From contig CAMTON010000024.1 in assembly GCA_947074105.1 (NCBI GenBank), positions 1 to 44,252 of the forward strand: DNA of 44,252 nt. Direction: 5' to 3'. Source of the stretch: an uncultured Bacteroidales bacterium (GTDB lineage: Bacteria; Bacteroidota; Bacteroidia; Bacteroidales; JAUNSR01). A model generated the notes under the pieces. The model was not told the origin of the DNA. It was given only the letters and a program-made list of their open reading frames with translations, and did not search any database. The position numbers and the translations under genes are program-made. Below, piece after piece: positions 33,728 to 41,140 of the stretch (position 1 is the first letter of the stretch; every line of letters starts with the position of its first letter).

Positions 33728-36265
33728 TTAACCACACTTAGATGTGCCGCAAGAAGTACATATCAGACAACCTTCCTGATAGATAAGAGATTCGTTACCA
33801 CAGTTAGGGCAAGTCTGTCCGCTTACTTTAGTTCCGTTTGGAAGATATTTCTTTAATGCTCTTTCAACACCGTTTTTCCATGTATTGATTGACTCACTGC
33901 TTAATTCAAGGCCTGAAATTAGTTTAATTACCTGATCCATCGGCATTTTATAACGTAAAACTCCGGATATAAGTTTAGCATAATTCCAATATTCAGGATT
34001 AAATTTCTCTGAAAGCCCTTCAATAGTGGTTTTATAGCCCCTTTTGTTCATATACTGGAAGTCATAACGCTTGTTTCCGTCAGAATCCACCTCTTTTATT
34101 ATCTTACCTTTTGTTACGTTTTTAGGTATAAGGATTCCGTCTTCGTCATCTGCAAGACCGGTGAAAATCTCATATGGAGCACCATCTTTAAGACCTATGA
34201 AAGCAATCCATTTTTCCTTGTTATTCTGAAATTTCACAACATCGGCTTCAAGTTCCTTAGGTCTTGAGGCTGCAACAGGAGCAGAAGCATCTTTCTTATC
34301 TTCCTCTTTTTTCTCTTTCTTTGTTGAGATAAGGACACCTGATCTTGATCCGTCACGGTATACCGTACATCCTTTACATCCGCTTCTCCATGCTTCCACG
34401 TAAAGCTGATTTACAAGATCCTCTGATACGTCGTTCGGAAGATTGATAGTCACACTGATAGAGTGGTCAACCCATTTCTGGATTCTTCCCTGCATCTTCA
34501 CCTTCTGAAGCCAGTCGATGTCATTGGCTGTCGCTTTGTTATATGGCGATTTTGCAATAAGTTCGTCTATTTCCTCCTGAGCATAGTTGCTTTTCACTTC
34601 ATAACCGTTGACCTTCATCCACGTTATGAATTTATGATGAAACACTACATATTCTTCAAAAGCATCGCCAAGTTCATCAACGAAGTCTACTCTTACGGCG
34701 GGATCATTAGGATTTACCTTACGTCTTCTTTTATACACAGGCATAAACACTGGTTCTATACCTGATGTTGTTTGTGTCATGATACTTGTCGTTCCGGTAG
34801 GAGCGATAGTAAGACACGCTATATTTCTGCGTCCGTGAGCTACCATTTCATTATACAGAGTCTCGTCAGCATCTTTTATTCTGTTGATAAACGGATTGTT
34901 TATTTCTCGTTCTGAATCATATACTTCAAAAGCACCTCGTTCTTTAGCCATCTCAACGGAAGCTCCGTAAGCTGCAAGAGTAAGAGCTTTATGTACCTCT
35001 TCCGAGAAATCGGTAGCTTTTTCAGTACCGTAACGCAATCCAAGGGCAGCCATCATATCGCCTTCGGCTGTAGTACCGACACCGGTTCTGCGTCCCTGAA
35101 GTGTACGTTCTCTGATTTTCTCCCAAAGATGATATTCTGTATTTTTTACCTCCTGAGTTTCAGGATCCGTAATTATCTTATTCATTATAAGATCGATCTT
35201 TTCTGTCTCAAGATCGATAATATCGTCCATTATTCTCTGTGCATATCCTACATGCTGGCGGAAAAGATCAAAATCGAAATATGCCTTGTCGGTAAAAGGA
35301 TTCACAACATAAGAATAAAGATTGATAGCTATAAGTCGGCAACTGTCGTAAGGACACAAAGGTATCTCACCGCACGGATTTGTAGAAACAGTTCTGAAGC
35401 CAAGGTCAGCGTAGCAGTCAGGCACTGATTCGCGAAGAATAGTATCCCAGAAAAGTACACCCGGCTCAGCTGAGCGCCATGCATTGTAAACTATTTTTTT
35501 CCATAATGCAGCAGCTTCTATTTCTTTTACGGTAGTCGGCTCAGAGCTTATGACAGGATATTGCTGTTTATACATCTGTCCGTTGACTGCGGCATTCATG
35601 AAGTCATCATCGATTTTTACCGATACGTTGGCTCCGGTGATTTTGCCTTCTGTCATCTTCGCGTCTATAAACGCTTCCGAATCGGGATGTTTAATCGAAA
35701 CAGAAAGCATAAGGGCTCCGCGTCTGCCATCCTGTGCAACCTCTCTTGTAGAATTGGAATATCTCTCCATAAACGGAACAAGTCCGGTAGAAGTAAGAGC
35801 GGAATTTTTTACCGGAGAACCTTTTGGGCGGATATGAGAAAGATCATGGCCAACACCGCCACGGCGTTTCATAAGCTGAACCTGTTCTTCGTCTATTTTT
35901 ATGATTCCTCCATATGAGTCGGCATCACCTTCAAGACCGATAACAAAGCAGTTAGAAAGTGAGGCAACCTGATAATCATTGCCAATACCTGTCATCGGTC
36001 CTCCCTGAGGCACGATGTAACGGAAATGATCCATCAGTGAATAAATAGTTTCATAACTAATCGGATTTGGATATTTCTGTTCTATTCTTGCAATTTCGGA
36101 TGCAATTCTTTTATGCATCATTGCAGGAGAATTTTCGAATATATTTCCGAATGAATCTTTAAGGGCATATTTGTTTACCCATACTCTTGCCGCCAGCTCA
36201 TCTCCTTCAAAATATTTAAGAGATTCATCAAATGCTTCGTTATAATTGAATTTTAGATCTTCCAC
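33728..36265 (-). CDS. nrdJ: B12-dependent (class II) ribonucleotide reductase
   Basis: It reduces ribonucleotides to deoxyribonucleotides with adenosylcobalamin as radical source, oxygen-independently. The 845-aa protein has the finger-loop and active-site segments SLSNCFVIG, NPCGEIPLCPYDSCRL and APTGTTSIMTQTTSGIEPVF that identify class II enzymes. The C-terminus has a cysteine-rich tail, CPNCG...CTSCG, fitting a redox-active or zinc-binding end. No ATP-cone domain is obvious at the N-terminus. It heads a minus-strand pair with malQ, an unusual partner. No cobalamin riboswitch was recognised in the 607-base upstream spacer. Confidence 0.96.
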   Translation of the reverse strand: MEDLKFNYNEAFDESLKYFEGDELAARVWVNKYALKDSFGNIFENSPAMMHKRIASEIARIEQKYPNPISYETIYSLMDHFRYIVPQGGPMTGIGNDYQVASLSNCFVIGLEGDADSYGGIIKIDEEQVQLMKRRGGVGHDLSHIRPKGSPVKNSALTSTGLVPFMERYSNSTREVAQDGRRGALMLSVSIKHPDSEAFIDAKMTEGKITGANVSVKIDDDFMNAAVNGQMYKQQYPVISSEPTTVKEIEAAALWKKIVYNAWRSAEPGVLFWDTILRESVPDCYADLGFRTVSTNPCGEIPLCPYDSCRLIAINLYSYVVNPFTDKAYFDFDLFRQHVGYAQRIMDDIIDLETEKIDLIMNKIITDPETQEVKNTEYHLWEKIRERTLQGRRTGVGTTAEGDMMAALGLRYGTEKATDFSEEVHKALTLAAYGASVEMAKERGAFEVYDSEREINNPFINRIKDADETLYNEMVAHGRRNIACLTIAPTGTTSIMTQTTSGIEPVFMPVYKRRRKVNPNDPAVRVDFVDELGDAFEEYVVFHHKFITWMKVNGYEVKSNYAQEEIDELIAKSPYNKATANDIDWLQKVKMQGRIQKWVDHSISVTINLPNDVSEDLVNQLYVEAWRSGCKGCTVYRDGSRSGVLISTKKEKKEEDKKDASAPVAASRPKELEADVVKFQNNKEKWIAFIGLKDGAPYEIFTGLADDEDGILIPKNVTKGKIIKEVDSDGNKRYDFQYMNKRGYKTTIEGLSEKFNPEYWNYAKLISGVLRYKMPMDQVIKLISGLELSSESINTWKNGVERALKKYLPNGTKVSGQTCPNCGNESLIYQEGCLICTSCGTSKCG

Positions 36266-36872
36266 GATTGGTTTATTTACGATAGTTAGATGTGTCTGTT
36301 TTGGTTGTATTAAAGTTAACTCATTTTAAGAAAGATTTTACATTTACTCTTTCACAATACAAGTTTAGACAATTCCGTGGTGTAAACCAAAAAAAATAAG
36401 ATATAAAAAGCTAATTGTTGATAAGTTTTCCTTTTTAAAAATTAAAATACTGATAATTAAGCATGTAACTAAAATTAAGTATTCAAAAGTTTTCCAAAAA
36501 ATAAATTATGTGTTATGTAACATCTTAATTTTTATTTTATTGAGAATAATTTCAATATGAAATGAAGGGCTCAAAATGTTCGTTCAATTTCAATATATTA
36601 ACTTATTTTAGACTAAATATAAACAAATAAAACATCCGTAAATAATTACATTTAAACGAGGTTAATGTTATGTGAAAATTTAAAGAAATAGTAATTGACG
36701 ATGAACAAAAAACAAACTCTTTATTTTTGTCAAATTAATATTAAAACGAAAAATAAGCTGTCATCTTTTCATAAATATTACCCCTATTGCTGTAATTATA
36801 TTGTAATTGAGTAATTTTTTTTGTTTTTTTGCGACAGAATCTCGTTTTTTCAAATAATCAATAAAGTTTAAA
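36266..36872. other. Divergent spacer between nrdJ and the aminotransferase gene
   Basis: This 607-base AT-rich region holds both promoters. On the plus side there are two -7-like boxes: TATTTTTG (36722-36729; TTG 24 bases before) and TTTTTTTG (36824-36831) with TTG 20 bases before (36801-36803). The second has one mismatch but right spacing. On the nrdJ side no good box is seen. No reading frame over 15 codons, no riboswitch and no repeat is evident. Confidence 0.4.
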
Positions 36873-38066
36873 ATGGAACACGTATCAGCGCGTTTGGCAA
36901 GTCTTTCTCCATCAGAGACTCTTGCAATGTCACAGAAAAGCCAGGAGCTGAAAGCTCAGGGGTTTAATGTAATCAATCTTAGTGTCGGGGAACCTGATTT
37001 TTTCACGCCCGAACATATTAAGGAAGCAGGGAAAAAAGCTATCGATGATAATTTCTCTTTCTATTCTCCTGTACCGGGATTTATGGATCTTAGAAAAGCT
37101 ATCAGCGATAAACTAAAAAGAGAGAATGATCTTGACTACACTCCTGAGCAGGTCATTGTTTCAGGTGGTGCTAAACAGTCGGTATGTAACACGCTTCTGT
37201 GTGTTGTGGGTCCCGGCGATGAGGTTATCATTCCTACTCCGGCATGGGTTAGCTATATGGAAATGGTTAAACTTGCCGAAGGAACTAATGTATTGATTAA
37301 CGCAGGCATTGAGCAGAACTTCAAAATCACTCCTGCTCAGCTTGAAGCAGCAATCACAGATAAGACAAAAGCTATCATTCTTTGTACTCCTTCAAATCCT
37401 ACAGGAAGCGTTTACTCAAAAGAAGAGCTTAAAGGTCTTGCTGACGTTCTTGCTAAATATCCTAAAATCACAATCATCTCTGATGAGATCTACGAACATA
37501 TCAACTATGTAGGCAAACACGAAAGCATTGCTCAGTTTGAGAATGTACGCGAGCGCGTTGTTATCGTAAACGGTGTTTCTAAAGCTTACGCGATGACAGG
37601 ATGGCGTATCGGCTTTATCGCTGCTCCTTTATGGATCGCTAAAGCCTGCAACAAACTTCAGGGACAGTATACTTCAGGAGCTTGTTCTATAGCACAGAAA
37701 GCCGCTGTAGCTGCTTACAACGGTCCTCAGGAGTGCGTTGCAGAAATGCGCGAAGCATTCGACCGCCGTCGTAATCTTGTTATCGGTCTTGCTAAAGAAA
37801 TTCCGGGATTCAAAGTGAATGTTCCTGATGGTGCATTCTATCTTTTCCCTGATGTAAGCGAATTGCTTGGCAAATCTTTCGAAGGAAAGGTGATCAAAGA
37901 CGCAAGCGATCTTGCTATGTTCCTTCTTGAGAAAGCTCTTGTAGCTACAGTAGGCGGAAACGCTTTCGGTGCTCCTGAGTGTCTTCGTCTGTCTTACGCT
38001 ACTTCAGATGAAAATCTTGTTGAAGCGATGGCAAGAATCAAAGAAGCAGTATCTTTTTTGAAATAA
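36873..38066 (+). CDS. aspC: Class I PLP-dependent aminotransferase, aspartate type
   Basis: The 397-aa protein has the class I/II fold: N-terminal SPSETLAMSQKSQELKAQG, then INLSVGEPDFFTPEHI, SGGAKQSVCNT, CTPSNPTGSVYS (Asn and Pro around the cofactor), SDEIYEHI, and the Schiff-base Lys in VSKAYAMTGWRIGF. This pattern is that of the thermophile/Bacteroides-type aspartate aminotransferase (subgroup Ib). The exact amino-acid specificity (aspartate versus prephenate) is not readable here. It is monocistronic, ending at a terminator. The codons are more C- and G-ended than most neighbours, which fits high expression. Confidence 0.9.
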   Translation: MEHVSARLASLSPSETLAMSQKSQELKAQGFNVINLSVGEPDFFTPEHIKEAGKKAIDDNFSFYSPVPGFMDLRKAISDKLKRENDLDYTPEQVIVSGGAKQSVCNTLLCVVGPGDEVIIPTPAWVSYMEMVKLAEGTNVLINAGIEQNFKITPAQLEAAITDKTKAIILCTPSNPTGSVYSKEELKGLADVLAKYPKITIISDEIYEHINYVGKHESIAQFENVRERVVIVNGVSKAYAMTGWRIGFIAAPLWIAKACNKLQGQYTSGACSIAQKAAVAAYNGPQECVAEMREAFDRRRNLVIGLAKEIPGFKVNVPDGAFYLFPDVSELLGKSFEGKVIKDASDLAMFLLEKALVATVGGNAFGAPECLRLSYATSDENLVEAMARIKEAVSFLK

Positions 38067-38117
38067 TACTATAACATTTTCTTCCCTCAGGAAAGAAGAT
38101 TATCAGTAATATACTTT

Positions 38118-38160
38118 AATAGCGGATTCATACCTTCGGGTACGGATCCGCTATTTTTTG
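38118..38160 (+). terminator. Terminator of the aminotransferase gene
   Basis: A 10-bp outer stem (38118-38127 with 38146-38155) encloses a second small stem TACC/GGTA with a TTCG loop, and is followed by six T's. Confidence 0.9.
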
Positions 38161-38202
38161 TTTATAACATCTTGTTTTTTTATTTTTTCATCTCTGCTTT
38201 TC

Positions 38203-38289
38203 CTGTCACCGTACAGTTGCAATATGACAACCGTGCACTGTCAATATTGCAACCGTACAGTGTTAATATTGCAACTGTACGGGTGACAG
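38203..38289. repeat. 22-bp tandem repeats inside a large palindrome
   Basis: Three 22-bp units run in tandem from about 38210, each close to CCGTACAGTTGCAATATGACAA, plus a partial fourth copy. The whole array is framed by an inverted repeat: 38203-38225 pairs with 38266-38289 over 23 bases with a single bulged G. Inside, CACTGT (38236-38241) pairs with ACAGTG (38257-38262), so a single strand could fold into a two-tier hairpin. The repeat unit is not a multiple of three, so it is non-coding. The family is unknown to me: an interspersed repeat, protein-binding array or MITE remnant are all possible. Confidence 0.75.
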
Positions 38290-38479
38290 AAAAAGATATC
38301 CTCCGATTTTTTGGAATGTCGATGAAAATGTAGCATTTGTCTATTGTTTTGGTCTCTGTGTCGATACTATAAATAAAATGTATTATTAATATATAATTTT
38401 GAATTGAAGTCATTCACTAACTGACTGATAACGGATTAAAGATGATGGTGATTCCGTTCAAACAAAAAACAATATCTAT

Positions 38480-39370
38480 ATGAAAAAAACAGTATTGACA
38501 TTTTCTCTGGCTTTACTTATTTCTTCTGCAGCTTTCTGTCAGCAAAAGATAGTGAAATCAGAATTCGGCAGTGGATTTGCTAAGGAAATAAAAGTGGAAG
38601 ACTTTGCTCCTTATCACACGATTGAGAAATCAACCAACAGTATAACAATGCTGCATGACGACAATTCGCTTTATATACGTTTTGTCGTTAAGGATAAACA
38701 TGAGCAGATGAAATATCTGATACAGGGTCTGACAGTATATATAGATACTAAAGGTAAACAGAATAAAAAGGCATATGTGAAATTTCCCAATGCCGGTAAA
38801 GAAATGATGAAAGGCGGGGCAGGACCTCAGGGCGGTCAGGATGATATGCCGCAGCGACAGGGAGGCGAGGATATGCAGCCCGGAGAAAGAGGACCGGAAG
38901 TTAATATAAAAGAGATGCTGTTTAAGATGATGCTTGAACCTGCGACATTCTATAAAGATAAAGATGAGATTATCCTCAACAATACGGTAGCGTCTGTTGT
39001 GCCTGTAGGCGATATGCTTGTTTACACTTGTGCAATACCATATTCATATCTGGGAAAAGTAAATAAGAAGAAAAATATTTCTCTTGGAATAGTATCAGAA
39101 TTTTCAATCTCCGGTGATCGTCCGGATAAATCTCAGGGTATGGGTAATCCACCTTCCGGAGGAAATGGAGGAAATCGTCCGGCCGGCGGACCTGGTGGTG
39201 GCGGTCCCGGCGGAATGTCAGGAGGTCCCGGCGGTATGTCGGGAGGACCGGGCGGAATGCAGGGTGGCAGACCAGGTGGAAGTACACCTCCTTCAGGAGG
39301 CCAGGGCCAGCAGGGAGGAAATAATACCTCTCAGGCTACACCGCAATGGGTAGTTTTTACGTTAAGATAA
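38480..39370 (+). CDS. Secreted Gly/Pro/Met-rich protein, unknown function
   Basis: The 296-aa product has a Sec signal peptide (about 1-20, ending SSAAFC then QQ; no proper lipobox). A beta-rich domain follows (about 22-105: SITMLHDDNSLYIRFVVKD, LTVYIDTKGK), then a Gly/Gln/Met-rich insert (about 110-140), a second beta segment (about 142-212), and a low-complexity tail (about 220-285) with three copies of GGPGGM(S/Q) at 241-261. The chain ends PQWVVFTLR. The beta part resembles carbohydrate- or haem-binding DOMON-like folds in pattern, but I cannot assign it. It lacks a sorting domain. It is a single gene closed by a terminator. Confidence 0.85.
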   Translation: MKKTVLTFSLALLISSAAFCQQKIVKSEFGSGFAKEIKVEDFAPYHTIEKSTNSITMLHDDNSLYIRFVVKDKHEQMKYLIQGLTVYIDTKGKQNKKAYVKFPNAGKEMMKGGAGPQGGQDDMPQRQGGEDMQPGERGPEVNIKEMLFKMMLEPATFYKDKDEIILNNTVASVVPVGDMLVYTCAIPYSYLGKVNKKKNISLGIVSEFSISGDRPDKSQGMGNPPSGGNGGNRPAGGPGGGGPGGMSGGPGGMSGGPGGMQGGRPGGSTPPSGGQGQQGGNNTSQATPQWVVFTLR

Positions 39371-39447
39371 AATGATATAATAATATAAATAGTTTTTCTA
39401 TTACAGATATATAAATAGTTGATTTTTGAATAAGTATTGAGGAAAAG

Positions 39448-39490
39448 ATTCCGGAAGCAATGTTGAGACAAAGCTTTCCGGAATTTTTTT
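39448..39490 (+). terminator. Terminator of the Gly-rich protein gene
   Basis: An 11-bp stem with one bulged T (39448-39458 with 39473-39484) is followed by a seven-T run. Confidence 0.85.
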
Positions 39491-39507
39491 ATTTGATTAT
39501 TATTGGT

Positions 39508-39515
39508 TAAATTTG
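39508..39515 (+). promoter_or_regulatory. Candidate -7 box of the outer-membrane protein gene
   Basis: TAAATTTG is a full -7 match 25 bases before the ATG at 39541. The only nearby TTTG is 12 bases upstream, too close to act as -33. Confidence 0.35.
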
Positions 39516-39540
39516 TATTATATTATTTAAATAGACAAAT

Positions 39541-40107
39541 ATGAATAAAAAAACATTATTAGTATCTCTTTTATTATTATCAACAGGTGTAATTACTGCT
39601 CAAAAGGAATTCAAAAGAAATGAATTATCATTTGTTTATGGTTATCATCCTACTTCTGACTGGATCGATCTTTTTTCTGACGGAATATCTTCTATTGTCG
39701 GAATGAATACTAAAAACAACAAATCGTTAGGAGCTGTAAGTGTTATGTATAATTACAGGATAAACAGAATTTTCGGTATCGGTGCCGCTGTTTCATATTC
39801 TAACCACAATAAGGATCTTTTCATAGGTGATGAAGAGGCAGGAAAAAGAAAACTGGATTATTTTACTGTTTTACCAAGAGTAAAAGCTGAATGGTTTCAT
39901 TCGGATGTGGTCACTATGTATTCGTCAGTTGCGATAGGGGCAACCCTTACAGTCGATGACATTGATGGTGATAAAGATGAAAGCACTCGTATAGCATGGC
40001 AGTTTTCTCCGTTCGGCATTGAGATAGGACGTAAAGTAGCTGGGTTTGCCGAAGTCGGAATCGGCCAGTTAGGTATTGCTATGGCAGGTCTTCGTTTCCG
40101 TTTTTAA
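39541..40107 (+). CDS. Outer-membrane beta-barrel-like protein
   Basis: The 188-aa product has a Sec signal peptide (about 1-20, ending ITAQ) and then alternating polar/hydrophobic strands (for example LSFVYGYH, AVSVMYNYRINRIFGIGAAVSYS, VTMYSSVAIGATLT, FAEVGIGQLGIAMAGLRFRF). The C-terminus ends in Phe, as expected for an outer-membrane barrel recognised by BamA. Length and strand number suggest an eight-stranded barrel, similar to small OmpW/OprF-type porin-like proteins of Bacteroidetes. No specific family was recognised. It is a single gene with two terminators after it. Confidence 0.85.
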   Translation: MNKKTLLVSLLLLSTGVITAQKEFKRNELSFVYGYHPTSDWIDLFSDGISSIVGMNTKNNKSLGAVSVMYNYRINRIFGIGAAVSYSNHNKDLFIGDEEAGKRKLDYFTVLPRVKAEWFHSDVVTMYSSVAIGATLTVDDIDGDKDESTRIAWQFSPFGIEIGRKVAGFAEVGIGQLGIAMAGLRFRF

Positions 40108-40129
40108 AAAAAATATCATTATAATAATC

Positions 40130-40168
40130 GGGGTATTTCATATTAAGAAATGAGATACCTCTTTTTTA
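40130..40168 (+). terminator. First terminator after the barrel gene
   Basis: A 12-bp stem with two G-T wobbles (40130-40141 with 40150-40161) runs into a T6 run. Confidence 0.7.
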
Positions 40169-40170
40169 TT

Positions 40171-40207
40171 CTGCCCTGTAGAAAATATTCTGCAGGGCAG
40201 TTTTTTA
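40171..40207 (+). terminator. Second terminator after the barrel gene
   Basis: A 13-bp stem with one wobble (40171-40183 with 40188-40200), a 4-base loop and a T6 run follow directly after the first terminator. Confidence 0.88.
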
Positions 40208-40264
40208 TTGATGAGAAAACTGAAAAAATAAAATTAACCGGATGAAAAAATTAAGATAATATCT

Positions 40265-40330
40265 ATGAATAAACGTTTCAAATATTTCGTTAGACGATTA
40301 TTTACAACAATTATATTTAAAGCTAAATAA
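40265..40330 (+). CDS. Possible 21-aa basic peptide
   Basis: The frame from an ATG at 40265 encodes a very basic peptide (MNKRFKYFVRRLFTTII then FKAK). It could be a leader or small peptide ahead of the fimbrial operon, but there is no clear promoter for it and chance occurrence in AT-rich DNA is quite possible. Confidence 0.2.
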   Translation: MNKRFKYFVRRLFTTIIFKAK

Positions 40331-40394
40331 TATGATTTTTATAGATATTATAAAGGATAATGAAAGAAATGCCCGCTAATTTGACGATTTGATG

Positions 40395-40503
40395 GGTGTT
40401 TTAATCAATTTAATAATCGAAAAACATAGCCGGAATCTAAATTAATTAAGAAAATAAAGATTGTAATTTGGTTAAAACACCATTTAAGAATGAGTAAAAC
40501 ACC
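40395..40503. repeat. Repeated GGTGTTTTA / TAAAACACC motifs
   Basis: GGTGTTTTAATCAATT (40395-40410) has a 14-of-16 inverted partner at 40466-40481. The same TAAAACACC core recurs in the same orientation at 40494-40503, 22 bases further on, and a related GTGTTAAAA follows. Three or four like-sized copies just before a fimbrial operon look like binding sites for a regulator. Confidence 0.45.
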
Positions 40504-40559
40504 GACTAAGTGTTAAAATCAAAGCCTATACTTTTACACTGTGAAAAATATATTAGTAA

Positions 40560-41129
40560 ATGATACGATTGAAATTTAGGTTGGTTCTTTTATTAACCCT
40601 CTTTGTTGTGTTGGACGGGTATGGACAGATTGCAGTGAAGACTAACATATTCATGGATGCTTTCAGGATTCCAAATCTGGCCGTAGAAGTCGGAACGAGT
40701 CAGAAGACTACAATTGAAGTGCCTTTTTATTATAATCAGTGGAAATACTCGGAAATGAAGCAATATAAACTTATGATGATTCAGCCTGAGTTGAGATATT
40801 GGCTTTGTGATAAGTTTAACGGACATTTTTTCGGTATTCATCTGATGGCAGGAGTCTATAATACTATGGGTATAAAACCTCTTGTACCGCTTTGGAGTGA
40901 CATGAAGACTCATCATTATAAAGGCGATTTCTATGGTGCAGGACTTTCTTATGGTTATCATTATATATTAAGCCGCCACTGGAGTGCGGAAGCAACCCTA
41001 GGGTTTGGATATGCTTATGTCAATTATAAGAAATATGAATGTAAGGACTGCCCCAAAAGGATAGAAAAATCGAACAAGAACTATTTGGGACCTTCAAAAG
41101 CTGCACTGAATCTAATTTATATGTTTTAA
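40560..41129 (+). CDS. DUF3575-family protein, fimbrial operon
   Basis: The 189-aa product has a signal peptide (about 1-22, ending GYGQ) and a beta-rich body with the family's features: AVKTNIFMDAFRIPNLAVEVGTSQKTTIEVPFYYNQW, RYWL, and a C-terminus ending IYMF, suggesting an outer-membrane barrel. DUF3575 proteins in Bacteroidales commonly neighbour fimbrillin genes. The role, perhaps in pilus assembly or anchoring, is not established. DUF3868/OmpA gene begins 11 bases after its stop, so the two are co-transcribed. Confidence 0.85.
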   Translation: MIRLKFRLVLLLTLFVVLDGYGQIAVKTNIFMDAFRIPNLAVEVGTSQKTTIEVPFYYNQWKYSEMKQYKLMMIQPELRYWLCDKFNGHFFGIHLMAGVYNTMGIKPLVPLWSDMKTHHYKGDFYGAGLSYGYHYILSRHWSAEATLGFGYAYVNYKKYECKDCPKRIEKSNKNYLGPSKAALNLIYMF

Positions 41130-41140
41130 AGAAAGAAGAG

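Larger units (their letters stand above)
40208..40559. other. Regulatory spacer before the fimbrial operon
   Basis: This 352-base AT-rich stretch holds a 21-codon frame (40265-40330), an imperfect inverted repeat (40395-40410 with 40466-40481) and a further copy of the AAAACACC motif at 40494-40503. A -7-like box TACTTTTA (40529-40536, last base off consensus) is the best promoter candidate, with a 24-base leader. No TTG is found at -33. Confidence 0.45.

Noticed and set aside
36266-36500. Cobalamin riboswitch before nrdJ
   Set aside because: No B12-box-like core or suitable hairpins were found; the region is plain AT-rich.
38203-38289. CRISPR array
   Set aside because: The 22-bp units abut with no spacers, and no cas genes are present.
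38180-38413. 77-codon minus-strand frame over the 22-bp repeats
   Set aside because: The repeat period is not a multiple of three and no promoter or family pattern is seen, so it is very unlikely to be coding.
40395-40481. Invertible (phase-variable) promoter ahead of the fimbrial operon
   Set aside because: The inverted repeat is imperfect and the 55 bases between its arms hold no -7 box in either orientation; no recombinase gene is nearby.
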